From CF-162 sp040882565 (lineage in GTDB: Bacteria > Chloroflexota > Dehalococcoidia > SM23-28-2 > RBG-16-64-32), in the NCBI GenBank assembly GCA_040882565.1, contig JBBEAZ010000014.1, forward strand, positions 62,001 through 126,000: a stretch of DNA of 64,000 nucleotides, written 5' to 3'. A program made the position numbers and the translations under genes. Under the pieces are notes generated by a model. The model was given only the letters and a program-made list of their open reading frames with translations, made no database searches and had not been told where the DNA came from. Positions 56,853 through 64,000 of the stretch are shown in pieces (within the stretch, counting starts at the first letter, position 1; each line of letters starts with the position of its first letter).

Positions 56853-58811
56853 TCAGCCCGCGACGGGAACTTCGCCGCCGGCGGGAGGGGCAATCTGATA
56901 GAAGTTGCCACCGTGCTCTTTGGCTTCGTACATCGCGGCGTCGGCGTGACTGAGCAGCGCTTCGATGTTCCGCCCAGCGTCCGGATAGATGGCGATGCCA
57001 ATGCTGGCGCTCAGGTGGGAGGTTGTGCCGCCAAAGGCGAACGGCTCGCTTACAGCCTCCAGAATCCGCTGGGCGACAGCGACGGCCTGGTCCTGGCAGC
57101 TCAGGTCGTTGAGGACGAGCACGAATTCGTCACCGCCGACCCTTGCCAATACGTCGCCCGCGCGAATCAGACGCTCCATGCGCTGAGCTACGATGCGTAA
57201 GACTTGATCCCCGGTCGAGTGCCCGAACCTATCGTTGACTCCCTTCATGCCGTCGAGGTCCATGTAAAGGAGCGCTAATTTGCCTTCCTGCGAGTCAAGG
57301 CGAATCGCGGCCCTCGCCAGCTCCTCCATGAGCAGCGAGCGATTGGCCAGACCGGTCAGAGGATCGTGGAACGCCAGGTGGCGGATCGTAGCCTCGGAGC
57401 TCTTGCGTTCCGTCACGTCGCGAGCTATAGCGATGAAGCCACTGGCTTCGCCGGCCTCGTCGAGCAGTCGCGACACGCTGAGCTCCGCGGGGAAAGTCTC
57501 GCCATCCTGTCTGATCAGCGTAAATTCGACGATTTCCACAACGTGAGCCCCGAGCGCTGCGGCGAAGCTCTCGCGCAGGCGCTCCCGGTCTTCCGGGATC
57601 ACGAAGTCAAGCGCGTTCCTGCCGAGTAGCGCCTCGACGGTTTCGACTCGCAGCAGCTCCTTCGTCCGGCGATTCGCCATGACGATGACGCCCTGCTGGT
57701 CGGTGACGATCACTGTCTCTGGCGACGTCTCGATCAGCGTCCGGTAGAGGGCCTCGCTCTTGTGCAGCGCTTGCTCGGCGCGCTTTCGCTCGGATATGTC
57801 GTGCGCGATGTAGACCGTCCCGATATCGTCGCCCGCCCGGTTGTTCAGGACAGAGGAGGAGACGACGGCTATGCGCTCTTCGGCGCCCTCGCCGTAGTTG
57901 ATCTCCACGCTGCTTGTCTGCCTCTCGTTGACTTCCGAGAACGGCGGACGTTGAGCGTCCAGAAATGGCCTGCCAATTAGCTTGTCGCGGCGCGTGCCGA
58001 GCATGTCCGCGGCCGCCTGGTTGGCGATTCTAATCGTGTCTTCCGAGTCCAGCACGAGGAGGGCGCCACCCATCGTCTCGATGATCTGGTTTGCGGCCAA
58101 GGCCGGTGTGACGTCAACCAACCGGTAGCGCCAAAGGGCCCGCGTTGTCATCAGGATGAAGATGCCGATGAAGACATAGCCGAACGGGTAGACTTCTACG
58201 CCCGTGGACGGAAGCCAGTCCACTGACGCGAGGTAGGCGATTGAGAGGGCAACCAGTAACGCGGTGACGCGTCGCCGTTGCGTGGGGGAGCGCGTAGACT
58301 GCTGCGCCGAGCGTAACACGATGGCAGCAACGATGAGACAGCCGGTCTCGAAAATAGCGAAGGGGAACAGCGCCGGGCGAGACATCGCATTGTAGCCCCA
58401 GAAGTAATGTCTTACGTGGTCGGTGAAGATCTCCGTGCTCGTGTTGATCCCGAGGCTCAGCGCTGAAATCAGTGCGCAAACGAGGATCACCGGCCAATAC
58501 CGCTCGAACCGGTTCGTGACGGCGAAGGCGAAGGCCAGCACTGCTGTTGGCAGGAACGCAAGGCCGAAGAACATCACCTTCAGCCAGGCGAGGGCTACCT
58601 CGGGATCCGTTGTGGCGTAGCAACCCGCGAATCCGATCAACCAGATAGCGGAGCTTAGCTCCATCACCATGAACGTCACGCTCACTGCTGACCCTCGTTC
58701 GCGCGCCAAGGTGGCGAGGCCGAGGGTAGCGGCCATCAACCCGACGAATGCGACGGGCAACCAATACATAGTGAACGCGTAGTTTCCCGCGTCGAAGAAC
58801 TCGTTCATCAA
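56853..58811 (-). CDS. Membrane sensor diguanylate cyclase (7TM-PAS-PAS-GGDEF)
   Basis: The 652-residue protein has seven N-terminal membrane helices of the HisKA_7TM type, two PAS domains (about 230-350 and 355-470, each ending in a DISERK/DVTERK-like helix), and a GGDEF domain. The active site RVGGDEF is intact and an inhibitory RxxD (RAGD) sits five residues before it, so product feedback is expected. It makes cyclic di-GMP in response to an unknown signal. A phosphodiesterase-type gene follows upstream. Confidence 0.93.
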   Translation of the reverse strand: MMNEFFDAGNYAFTMYWLPVAFVGLMAATLGLATLARERGSAVSVTFMVMELSSAIWLIGFAGCYATTDPEVALAWLKVMFFGLAFLPTAVLAFAFAVTNRFERYWPVILVCALISALSLGINTSTEIFTDHVRHYFWGYNAMSRPALFPFAIFETGCLIVAAIVLRSAQQSTRSPTQRRRVTALLVALSIAYLASVDWLPSTGVEVYPFGYVFIGIFILMTTRALWRYRLVDVTPALAANQIIETMGGALLVLDSEDTIRIANQAAADMLGTRRDKLIGRPFLDAQRPPFSEVNERQTSSVEINYGEGAEERIAVVSSSVLNNRAGDDIGTVYIAHDISERKRAEQALHKSEALYRTLIETSPETVIVTDQQGVIVMANRRTKELLRVETVEALLGRNALDFVIPEDRERLRESFAAALGAHVVEIVEFTLIRQDGETFPAELSVSRLLDEAGEASGFIAIARDVTERKSSEATIRHLAFHDPLTGLANRSLLMEELARAAIRLDSQEGKLALLYMDLDGMKGVNDRFGHSTGDQVLRIVAQRMERLIRAGDVLARVGGDEFVLVLNDLSCQDQAVAVAQRILEAVSEPFAFGGTTSHLSASIGIAIYPDAGRNIEALLSHADAAMYEAKEHGGNFYQIAPPAGGEVPVAG

Positions 58812-58992
58812 CTTCCAGGTGGCGGACTCCCGCCTGATAAGACAGAGGACAGCTGGGCAATTGTTGTTACATTGGAGAGCGGTGGAGCATCCGGGAAGTG
58901 CTGACGGTCACGTTCGCGCAAGCGTGATCCTGCGGACTGGTGCTTTGGCCGTTCAGAGGCTTGGGCGAGTGTCCCCGGTGGACGGGCTCAAC

Positions 58993-59799
58993 CTATCGTT
59001 TCGATACGAATTCGGGGCCCTCGGCCAATCTGCGCCTGGACGTGAGCATTTGGGTAAAGTCAGCGATCGTCATCGGCCTGGCAAATAGATACCCCTGGAA
59101 CTCGTCGCAGCCCTTCTCCTTGAGGAAGGCCAGCTGTTCTGGAGTTTCCACACCCTCCGCGATCACCCGAAGGTCCAGGCTGTGCGCCATCGATATGATG
59201 GCCGACACGATTGCGGCGTCATTCGAGTCAGTGGTTAGGTCGCGGACGAACGAACGATCGATTTTGACGGCGTTGACGGGAAATCTCTTGAGATAGCTCA
59301 ATGATGAGTAGCCAGTCCCGAAGTCATCGACCGAAACCGTTACGCCGATGTCACGTAGACGGTTGAGGGAAATGACGATCGGTTCAAAGTTGGCCATTGC
59401 AGATCCCTGAGTGATCTCCAGGATGAGATTTCTTGCTGGAAGGCCGGTGGTGCTGAGAATTCGCATCACGCGGTCAACCAAGTCCTCGCGCTGGAGCGTG
59501 CGTGCGGAGACGTTGACGGCTATGCGAAGTTCACCGTAGTCCGCATCACGCCAGGCTTCGGCTTGTGCGCAGGCGCGGCCCAGCATCCATTCGTCCAGAT
59601 CGACGATTAGCCCGCTGTCAGCAGCGAAGGGAATGAAGTCGTTCGGCAGGACCAGCCCCCTCGCGGGGTGCTGCCAACGAATTAGAGTCTCCGCCCCGAT
59701 AACTTCGCCGGTTCGAACATCGACGATCGGCTGGCAATACATCACAAACTCGTCTCGCTCGAATGCATTTCGCAGGTCATTCTCCAGCGCCAACCGCAA
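58993..59799 (-). CDS. EAL-domain cyclic di-GMP phosphodiesterase (part of a split gene)
   Basis: The 268-residue frame is a full EAL domain: AETLIRWQHP (EAL variant ETL), VNVSARTLQ, LILEITQGS, VDDFGTGYSSLSYLKRFP, KIDRSFV, AEGVE and GYLFARPM, so the metal-binding and catalytic residues are present. The start would be TTG 59799. Upstream the sense continues as RLKEDVVL in this frame and joins the PAS fragment at 59814 by a one-base shift, so this was part of a larger PAS-EAL protein. No GGDEF lies between. Confidence 0.8.
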   Translation of the reverse strand: MRLALENDLRNAFERDEFVMYCQPIVDVRTGEVIGAETLIRWQHPARGLVLPNDFIPFAADSGLIVDLDEWMLGRACAQAEAWRDADYGELRIAVNVSARTLQREDLVDRVMRILSTTGLPARNLILEITQGSAMANFEPIVISLNRLRDIGVTVSVDDFGTGYSSLSYLKRFPVNAVKIDRSFVRDLTTDSNDAAIVSAIISMAHSLDLRVIAEGVETPEQLAFLKEKGCDEFQGYLFARPMTIADFTQMLTSRRRLAEGPEFVSKR

Positions 59800-59813
59800 G
59801 ACGACATCTTCCT

Positions 59814-60463
59814 TCAGTCGAGGAGATTGAAGTTGGCTATCACTTCGAGTATGCGCGGCTGCCCGTCGGAACGAATGATCCGGAACTCAATTGGTACACC
59901 GATACCACGTTCGATCAGCCTTGTCTGGAAAATTGCTGCGAGTTCCGCGACGTCCTCGGGATGAACGAAGTCGAGGGATGAGTGACCAACGAGTTCCTCC
60001 TCGGAGTAGCCCATCATTCGCTCGACGGAGGGACTGACGAAGCGGATCGTCGCCGCCCGGTCAATAACGATGATGAAGTCTGACGCGTTTTCGATCAGTG
60101 CTCGGAAGCGGGCTTCGCTCTCGCGGAGCGCCTTCTCGGCTGCGAGCCGATCGGTGAGGTCGTGCACGGAGGCGACGCGGACCACACGGTCATGGAGGAG
60201 GTATTCACGGGCGAGGATTTCAACCGGGAAGGTCGAGCCATCCTTCCTGACGCCGACGTATTGCATGGGACTATCCGCCAACGTGGAGGCGCTCTGAGCA
60301 GCCGATTCGTGCGACTCAGGAGCCAAGAATTTGAACGCGGATTGCCCAATCATCTCGTCGTCGCTACAGCCAAACATCTCCGCGAGCGCCTTGTTCGCAG
60401 CCAGGATGACGTGTTGTGCGCGCAGCGCGGGTGGTACAAGAATCTCGATCGATTCGTTGAGGG
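59814..60463 (-). pseudogene. PAS-PAS fragment, 5' end missing, upstream of the EAL frame
   Basis: The fragment encodes two PAS domains (VILAANKALAEMFGCSDDEM; then SEARFRALIENASDFIIVID and GYSEEELVGHSS), with a linker ending VHDLTDRLAAEKALRESEA. The frame has no ATG, GTG or TTG between the P450 stop and the first PAS, so the natural N-terminus is lost or starts at CTG. It ends at TGA 59814 just where the EAL frame takes over. Confidence 0.6.
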
Positions 60464-61672
60464 CTAGGCGACCGGAAAAACGACCGGCAGCGAGCGCGGG
60501 CCGCGGACCTGACCACCGGCCCAGGTTACGGCGTCGGGGTCTTCGACCCAGAAGTCGGGGATGCGCGCCATCCACTCCTCGAGCGCAACGCGGACTTCCA
60601 TGCGGGCGAGGTTGGAGCCGACGCAGCGGTGGATGCCGACGCCGAAGGCGATGTGCGGGTTCTTGAGGCGGTCGATGACGACTCTGTCCGCGTCCGGGAA
60701 CTTCTCCGGGTCGCGGTTGGCGGCTGGGAAGGCCATGAGGACGCGGTCGCCCGAGCGCATCGGGCAGCCGGCGACTTCGGTGTCCTCGTTGACGATGCGG
60801 GCCATCGTCACGGGTGCGTAGGCGCGCAGCAATTCTTCTACGGCGGTCGTCATCAACTCGGGATCGGCGGCGAGGCGCGCGCGGTCTTCCGCGTGGGTCG
60901 CGAGGTGCCAGAGGGATGCGCCGATGGCGCTCCAGGTGGTGTCGATGCCGGCGATGAGCAGGAGGACGCAGGTGCCGATGACGTCGTCGTCTGATACGGG
61001 ATGCCCGTCCACTTCGGCGGCGAGCAACTCGCTGATGAGGTCGTCGCCCGGGTTGGCGCGCCTCTCGGCGATGCACTCGCGGAAGAAGGCGATGATGGCG
61101 GCACGTGACTTGACGCGGACCTCAGGGTTCTGGAGGCCGATCTCGAGGACGCCGCGGACCCAGCCCGTGAATGTGTCCGACATATCCGCCGGGATGCCGA
61201 GCATGCCGGCGATCACGCGTACGGGAATCTGCTGAGCGTACCCGACTGCCGCGTCGGCTCGGCCCGTCTCGCCGAAGCCGTCGATGAGGGAGCGACAGAG
61301 GTCGCGGGTGACGGGCTCCCACTTCTGGACGGACTGCAGGTTGAACGCCGGAAGGAGCAACCGGCGCGACCAGGTGTGTGTCGGTGGGTCTACGGATATG
61401 GGCAGCGCGCGGACGCCGTAGTCCGCCGCCGCGGCCTGCTCGTGCGGGACGGGCGTTACGGTGATCGAGCGGGAGGAAAAGCGCTCGACGTCCTGCGCGA
61501 TCGTAAATACGTCCTCGTAGCGCGTCGGCAGCCAGGAGCCGCTCCAACGTTCGCTGTGAGCGACGGGGCAACTGTTCCTCAGCTCGTCCCAGATGGGGTA
61601 CGGATCACGGACGTAAGTGGGATCGAAGATGTCGTAGTCGGCTGCCCAGTCTTCCTTCTTCTCCGCGACCAT
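60464..61672 (-). CDS. Cytochrome P450
   Basis: The 402-residue soluble P450 has the I-helix oxygen motif AGIDTTW, ExxR in EELLRAYAP, and the heme-ligand region FGVGIHRCVGSNLAR with Cys350. ATG 61672 follows GGAGGAG at a normal distance; the frame is open far upstream but through low-complexity repeat sequence. No ferredoxin gene is adjacent. The substrate is unknown. Its stop abuts the PAS fragment. Confidence 0.95.
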   Translation of the reverse strand: MVAEKKEDWAADYDIFDPTYVRDPYPIWDELRNSCPVAHSERWSGSWLPTRYEDVFTIAQDVERFSSRSITVTPVPHEQAAAADYGVRALPISVDPPTHTWSRRLLLPAFNLQSVQKWEPVTRDLCRSLIDGFGETGRADAAVGYAQQIPVRVIAGMLGIPADMSDTFTGWVRGVLEIGLQNPEVRVKSRAAIIAFFRECIAERRANPGDDLISELLAAEVDGHPVSDDDVIGTCVLLLIAGIDTTWSAIGASLWHLATHAEDRARLAADPELMTTAVEELLRAYAPVTMARIVNEDTEVAGCPMRSGDRVLMAFPAANRDPEKFPDADRVVIDRLKNPHIAFGVGIHRCVGSNLARMEVRVALEEWMARIPDFWVEDPDAVTWAGGQVRGPRSLPVVFPVA

Positions 61673-61818
61673 CGTCTGTCTCCTCCGTGCTGCGGGCGAT
61701 CTAAGCGTGCCCCAAGTGTTAGGCAGGCACGAAAGGCTGTCAAGGTCAGCACCATCAGCCCTTGTCCCCCACCCCCCCAGAAAGATTAAGGGGATTCCGC
61801 GGGACACCCCCGGACCCC

Positions 61819-61848
61819 CGGCAGCGTCCGCCGCTGCACCTCCGCGTT
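61819..61848. repeat. GCAGCG-CGCTGC dispersed repeat, copy 2
   Basis: CGGCAGCGTCCGCCGCTGCA followed by CCTCCGCGTT; the nearest match is copy 3, 139 bases on. Confidence 0.6.
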
Positions 61849-61957
61849 GGGCTCCACGTGCGGATGGGCGAGCGCTGAACGAGGGGTCCTGCGCGTGCGT
61901 CCGGCGCAGAGAGCCTTTCGGAGGCACGTGTGCGCAGCGGGCCCCTCTTGGAACGCC

Positions 61958-61987
61958 CGGCAGCGTCCGCCGCTGCATCTCTGCGTC
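61958..61987. repeat. GCAGCG-CGCTGC dispersed repeat, copy 3
   Basis: The first 20 bases equal copy 2 (CGGCAGCGTCCGCCGCTGCA); then TCTCTGCGTC. Confidence 0.6.
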
Positions 61988-62100
61988 GATCCCAAACGGG
62001 TGTATTGGACAGGGCGGACGCGCGCTCGAGGTCGCATCCCGGACGTCCCACCCCAGGGGAAGGATGAAAAGACTTCGGGGGCACCCGCCGCGATGGACGG

Positions 62101-63564
62101 TTATCCGGGGAGCGTGATCGTGACTGCGGTGCCGACGGCCGGACAATCCGGTTCTTGAGCTACGTTCAACCCTCCGTCGTAACGGAGGAGTTTTAGCGAG
62201 TCGACTGGATTGACGTCGCCGGCGCAGTCGATGTCACCCCACGGGTGGGGCGAAGCGCTCGCCACGTCGACGACGACGCCCATGCCGGGGCAGTCGCCGG
62301 TGTTCGTGCTAAGGCCGGCGTCGAAGCGCAGCGTCAGGAGCGAGTCCACCGGGTCGGCGTCGCCGGAGCAGTTGTGGTCACCCCAGGTGCGCGAGTCGCC
62401 GGCGGGCGCGGCAAGTGTGACTCGGATGGGGATGTTGCTCGCATTCAACGTGCCATCGCCGAGTTGACCTGACTGGTTGCCGCCCCAGCACCAGACGCTG
62501 CCGTCTTCGCGGACAGCGCAGGTGTGATAGTAACCTCCCGCGATGTGGACGACTTCCGTCTGATTCTTGACGGCCACAGGCTCGCTACGGTTGAAATTCG
62601 TGCCGTCTCCGAGCTGGCCGTTGGCATTGCCGCCCCAACAGTAGACGTTGCGCTGTGTGGTGAGCGCGCACGAGTGGAAGGCCCCGGTAGTGATCTCCAC
62701 AGCGTCGTCCATGTCATGCACCTCGACAGGCACAAGGCTGCCTGCGTCCTCGGTGCCGATGCCGAGCTGACCCTGGAAGTTGCTGCTCCAGCAGCGAACG
62801 CTGTGGTTTGCCATCATGGCGCAGTCGTGGTTGCCCCCGGCGGAGACGGTGTCGACGCCGGAGCCGAGGCCCGACACTTGGACCGGCACCTGCCGGTTCT
62901 CCGTGGTCCCGTCGCCAACGCGTCCGTCTGCGTTGTTGCCCCAGCATTTCGCGGCCGCTGACGCGGTGACGGCGCACGTGAAATCGTCCTCTCCGCCGTC
63001 TATTTGAACTGCGTTGTTGAGATTAGCGACGGTCACCGGAGCGAAAGCGTCGTTATCGGTCCCGCTGCCAAGCTGGCCGGAGCCATTGAAGCCCCAGCAC
63101 TGTACGGGCCCGCTCAGCACGGCACAGGTGTGGAGTTCGCCTGAGGCGAGGTCCGACACACCCGAGTCCAATCCGATCACATCGACGGGAATCGGGCTGT
63201 CCACTCCAGTGTCGTCGCCGAGCTCGCCTTCGCCGTTGTAGCCCCAGCAGGAGACCGCGCCCGTCGCGCTCTGCGCGCAGGTGTGAGAGTCTCCGAGGGC
63301 CACGATCTTGGCAGGCGGGTCAAGGCCAACGACAGGCGTGGCTGTCGGCCGGTCTGTCTCAGTGCCGTCACCCAGCTGACCGCTGTTGTTGTCGCCCCAG
63401 CACTGCACGCTTCCGTCGGTGGTGACTGCGCAGGTGTGCCCAAAGCCGGTCTCCACGAAGGTCGCCTGTACGTCTGGCGGGCCGCCAGCCGTCGCCGGCT
63501 CTGCGCGAAGGTTTAGTCCGGCGATGATTACGAGCGCCAGAGCTGCAATCAGGGGTCTCATCAT
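62101..63564 (-). CDS. Secreted RCC1-repeat protein with two dockerin-like units
   Basis: The 487-residue product has a signal peptide (PLIAALALVIIAGLNLRAEPATA) and seven RCC1-type blades (about 40-385), each with HTCAV ... VxCWG ... GQLGDGT. The paired Cys in each blade could form disulfides outside the cell. The C-terminus carries two dockerin-like loops (WGDHNCSGDADPVDSLLTLR and WGDIDCAGDVNPVDSLKLLR) matching those at 48024. It probably binds something at the surface; no catalytic motif. Confidence 0.88.
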   Translation of the reverse strand: MMRPLIAALALVIIAGLNLRAEPATAGGPPDVQATFVETGFGHTCAVTTDGSVQCWGDNNSGQLGDGTETDRPTATPVVGLDPPAKIVALGDSHTCAQSATGAVSCWGYNGEGELGDDTGVDSPIPVDVIGLDSGVSDLASGELHTCAVLSGPVQCWGFNGSGQLGSGTDNDAFAPVTVANLNNAVQIDGGEDDFTCAVTASAAAKCWGNNADGRVGDGTTENRQVPVQVSGLGSGVDTVSAGGNHDCAMMANHSVRCWSSNFQGQLGIGTEDAGSLVPVEVHDMDDAVEITTGAFHSCALTTQRNVYCWGGNANGQLGDGTNFNRSEPVAVKNQTEVVHIAGGYYHTCAVREDGSVWCWGGNQSGQLGDGTLNASNIPIRVTLAAPAGDSRTWGDHNCSGDADPVDSLLTLRFDAGLSTNTGDCPGMGVVVDVASASPHPWGDIDCAGDVNPVDSLKLLRYDGGLNVAQEPDCPAVGTAVTITLPG

Positions 63565-63582
63565 TTCTACATTCGACGGATC

Positions 63583-64000
63583 TTAGGAAGCCGGCAGGAC
63601 TTCATAGAGACGTACCGGCTCGGCGAAGCCTTTGAGGTCGACCGAGCCCGTGTCCCCGAACTCTATGTCCTTACCCGCGACAAGCTGGCGGACAACATCT
63701 GAGACGAGCACTTGCCCGGGGCCGGCGCGGTCGCAAATGCGGCGGGCCATCTGGACGGCGGTGCCGAAGATGTCCTTGCCTTCGTTGACTGGCTCGCCGG
63801 CGTTGAGGCCGATGCGGACCGCGATCGGATTCTCCGGTTCGGCCTCGTTCCTCACAGCCACAGCTTCCTGGATGCCGGCGGCGCAGACGATAGCCCTGGC
63901 CGCGGAGCCGAATGTCGCCATAATGCCATCGCCTGTATGTTTGATCTCCCTGCCGCCCGTCATTGTCAGGTTCCGGCGGACGACTTCGTTGTGCTCGACG
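63583..64000 (-). CDS. Class III adenylate/guanylate cyclase domain (partial)
   Basis: The C-terminal 139 residues of a cyclase catalytic domain are present; the start is beyond the window. Motifs are VEHNEVVRRNL, IKHTGDGIMATF (metal-binding Asp and beta hairpin), RIGLNAGEPVNEGKDIFGTA and a C-terminal DLKGFAEPVRLYEVLP. This part fits the Ralstonia/mycobacterial group of adenylate cyclases with Trp/TPR or kinase partners upstream. Confidence 0.85.
   Translation of the reverse strand, partial: VEHNEVVRRNLTMTGGREIKHTGDGIMATFGSAARAIVCAAGIQEAVAVRNEAEPENPIAVRIGLNAGEPVNEGKDIFGTAVQMARRICDRAGPGQVLVSDVVRQLVAGKDIEFGDTGSVDLKGFAEPVRLYEVLPAS

Larger units (their letters stand above)
61673..62100. other. 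Gene-free stretch with dispersed repeats
   Basis: No gene found; the frames are low-complexity. It holds two direct copies of the GCAGCG...CGCTGC repeat within GC-rich sequence that resembles the stretch at 51.85-51.95 kb. The P450 Shine-Dalgarno lies at its left edge. Confidence 0.6.

Noticed and set aside
61673..62146. Long N-terminal extension of the P450
   Set aside because: It is low-complexity sequence through dispersed repeats; the family N-terminus and Shine-Dalgarno fix the start at 61672.

Overview
The window is high-GC, densely packed bacterial chromosome of the kind seen in Chloroflexota (most like Dehalococcoidia-type metagenome assemblies). That placement is an inference from gene content: class III-type PHA genes, tandem sortases, dockerin-like modules on secreted proteins, a complete Ku/LigD set, and heptamer and REP-like repeats. 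No rRNA is present to confirm it. The sequence is draft quality: there is a 10-N scaffold gap at 51980-51989, poly-C/G runs at two hairpins, and several single-base frameshifts.

Layout. 0-10 kb is core metabolism: a stand-alone GlmU-type acetyltransferase on the minus strand, then alaS-ruvX-mltG-aroE-(membrane protein)-aroC-aroKB-acyP on the plus strand. The later genes of this set touch or overlap and form a shikimate operon. 10-13.5 kb carries envelope proteins (a thioredoxin/NHL lipoprotein and a LysM lytic transglycosylase). 14-20 kb is a non-homologous end-joining locus: ku, a three-domain ligD, and a second ligase-like gene that has lost the adenylated lysine. 20-24 kb holds rarA, small enzymes and a hemerythrin-like gene behind a 26-bp perfect palindrome. 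24-30 kb is carbon storage: a wax ester/diacylglycerol acyltransferase, an alpha/beta hydrolase, and a PHA block (phasin, PadR regulator, PhaE-like subunit, PhaC, SDR) with a clear operator between phasin and regulator.

30-34 kb is an accessory island with a decayed gene, a DNA methyltransferase fused to an Mrr-like nuclease domain, a frameshifted gene and an unknown helical protein. 34-48 kb mixes housekeeping genes (lspA-rluD, gltX, fpg, a trpD2-like gene) with two sortases, a P1 peptidase and a large protein built of about eight Trp-anchored 24-residue repeats. AGTGGAC-type heptamer repeats lie between genes here. 48-64 kb has secreted and lipid-anchored proteins with dockerin-like and RCC1 modules, a cupin-threonine aldolase pair, an MFS transporter, tRNA-Gly(TCC), two broken genes (VOC, nitrilase), cyclic-di-GMP proteins, a cytochrome P450 and a partial class III nucleotidyl cyclase.

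The strongest system-level signal is promoter placement. At about fifteen transcription-unit heads a TANNNT-like -10 hexamer sits 6-9 bases before the start codon with no Shine-Dalgarno, which predicts leaderless mRNAs. Genes inside operons, and several others, keep ordinary Shine-Dalgarno sites.
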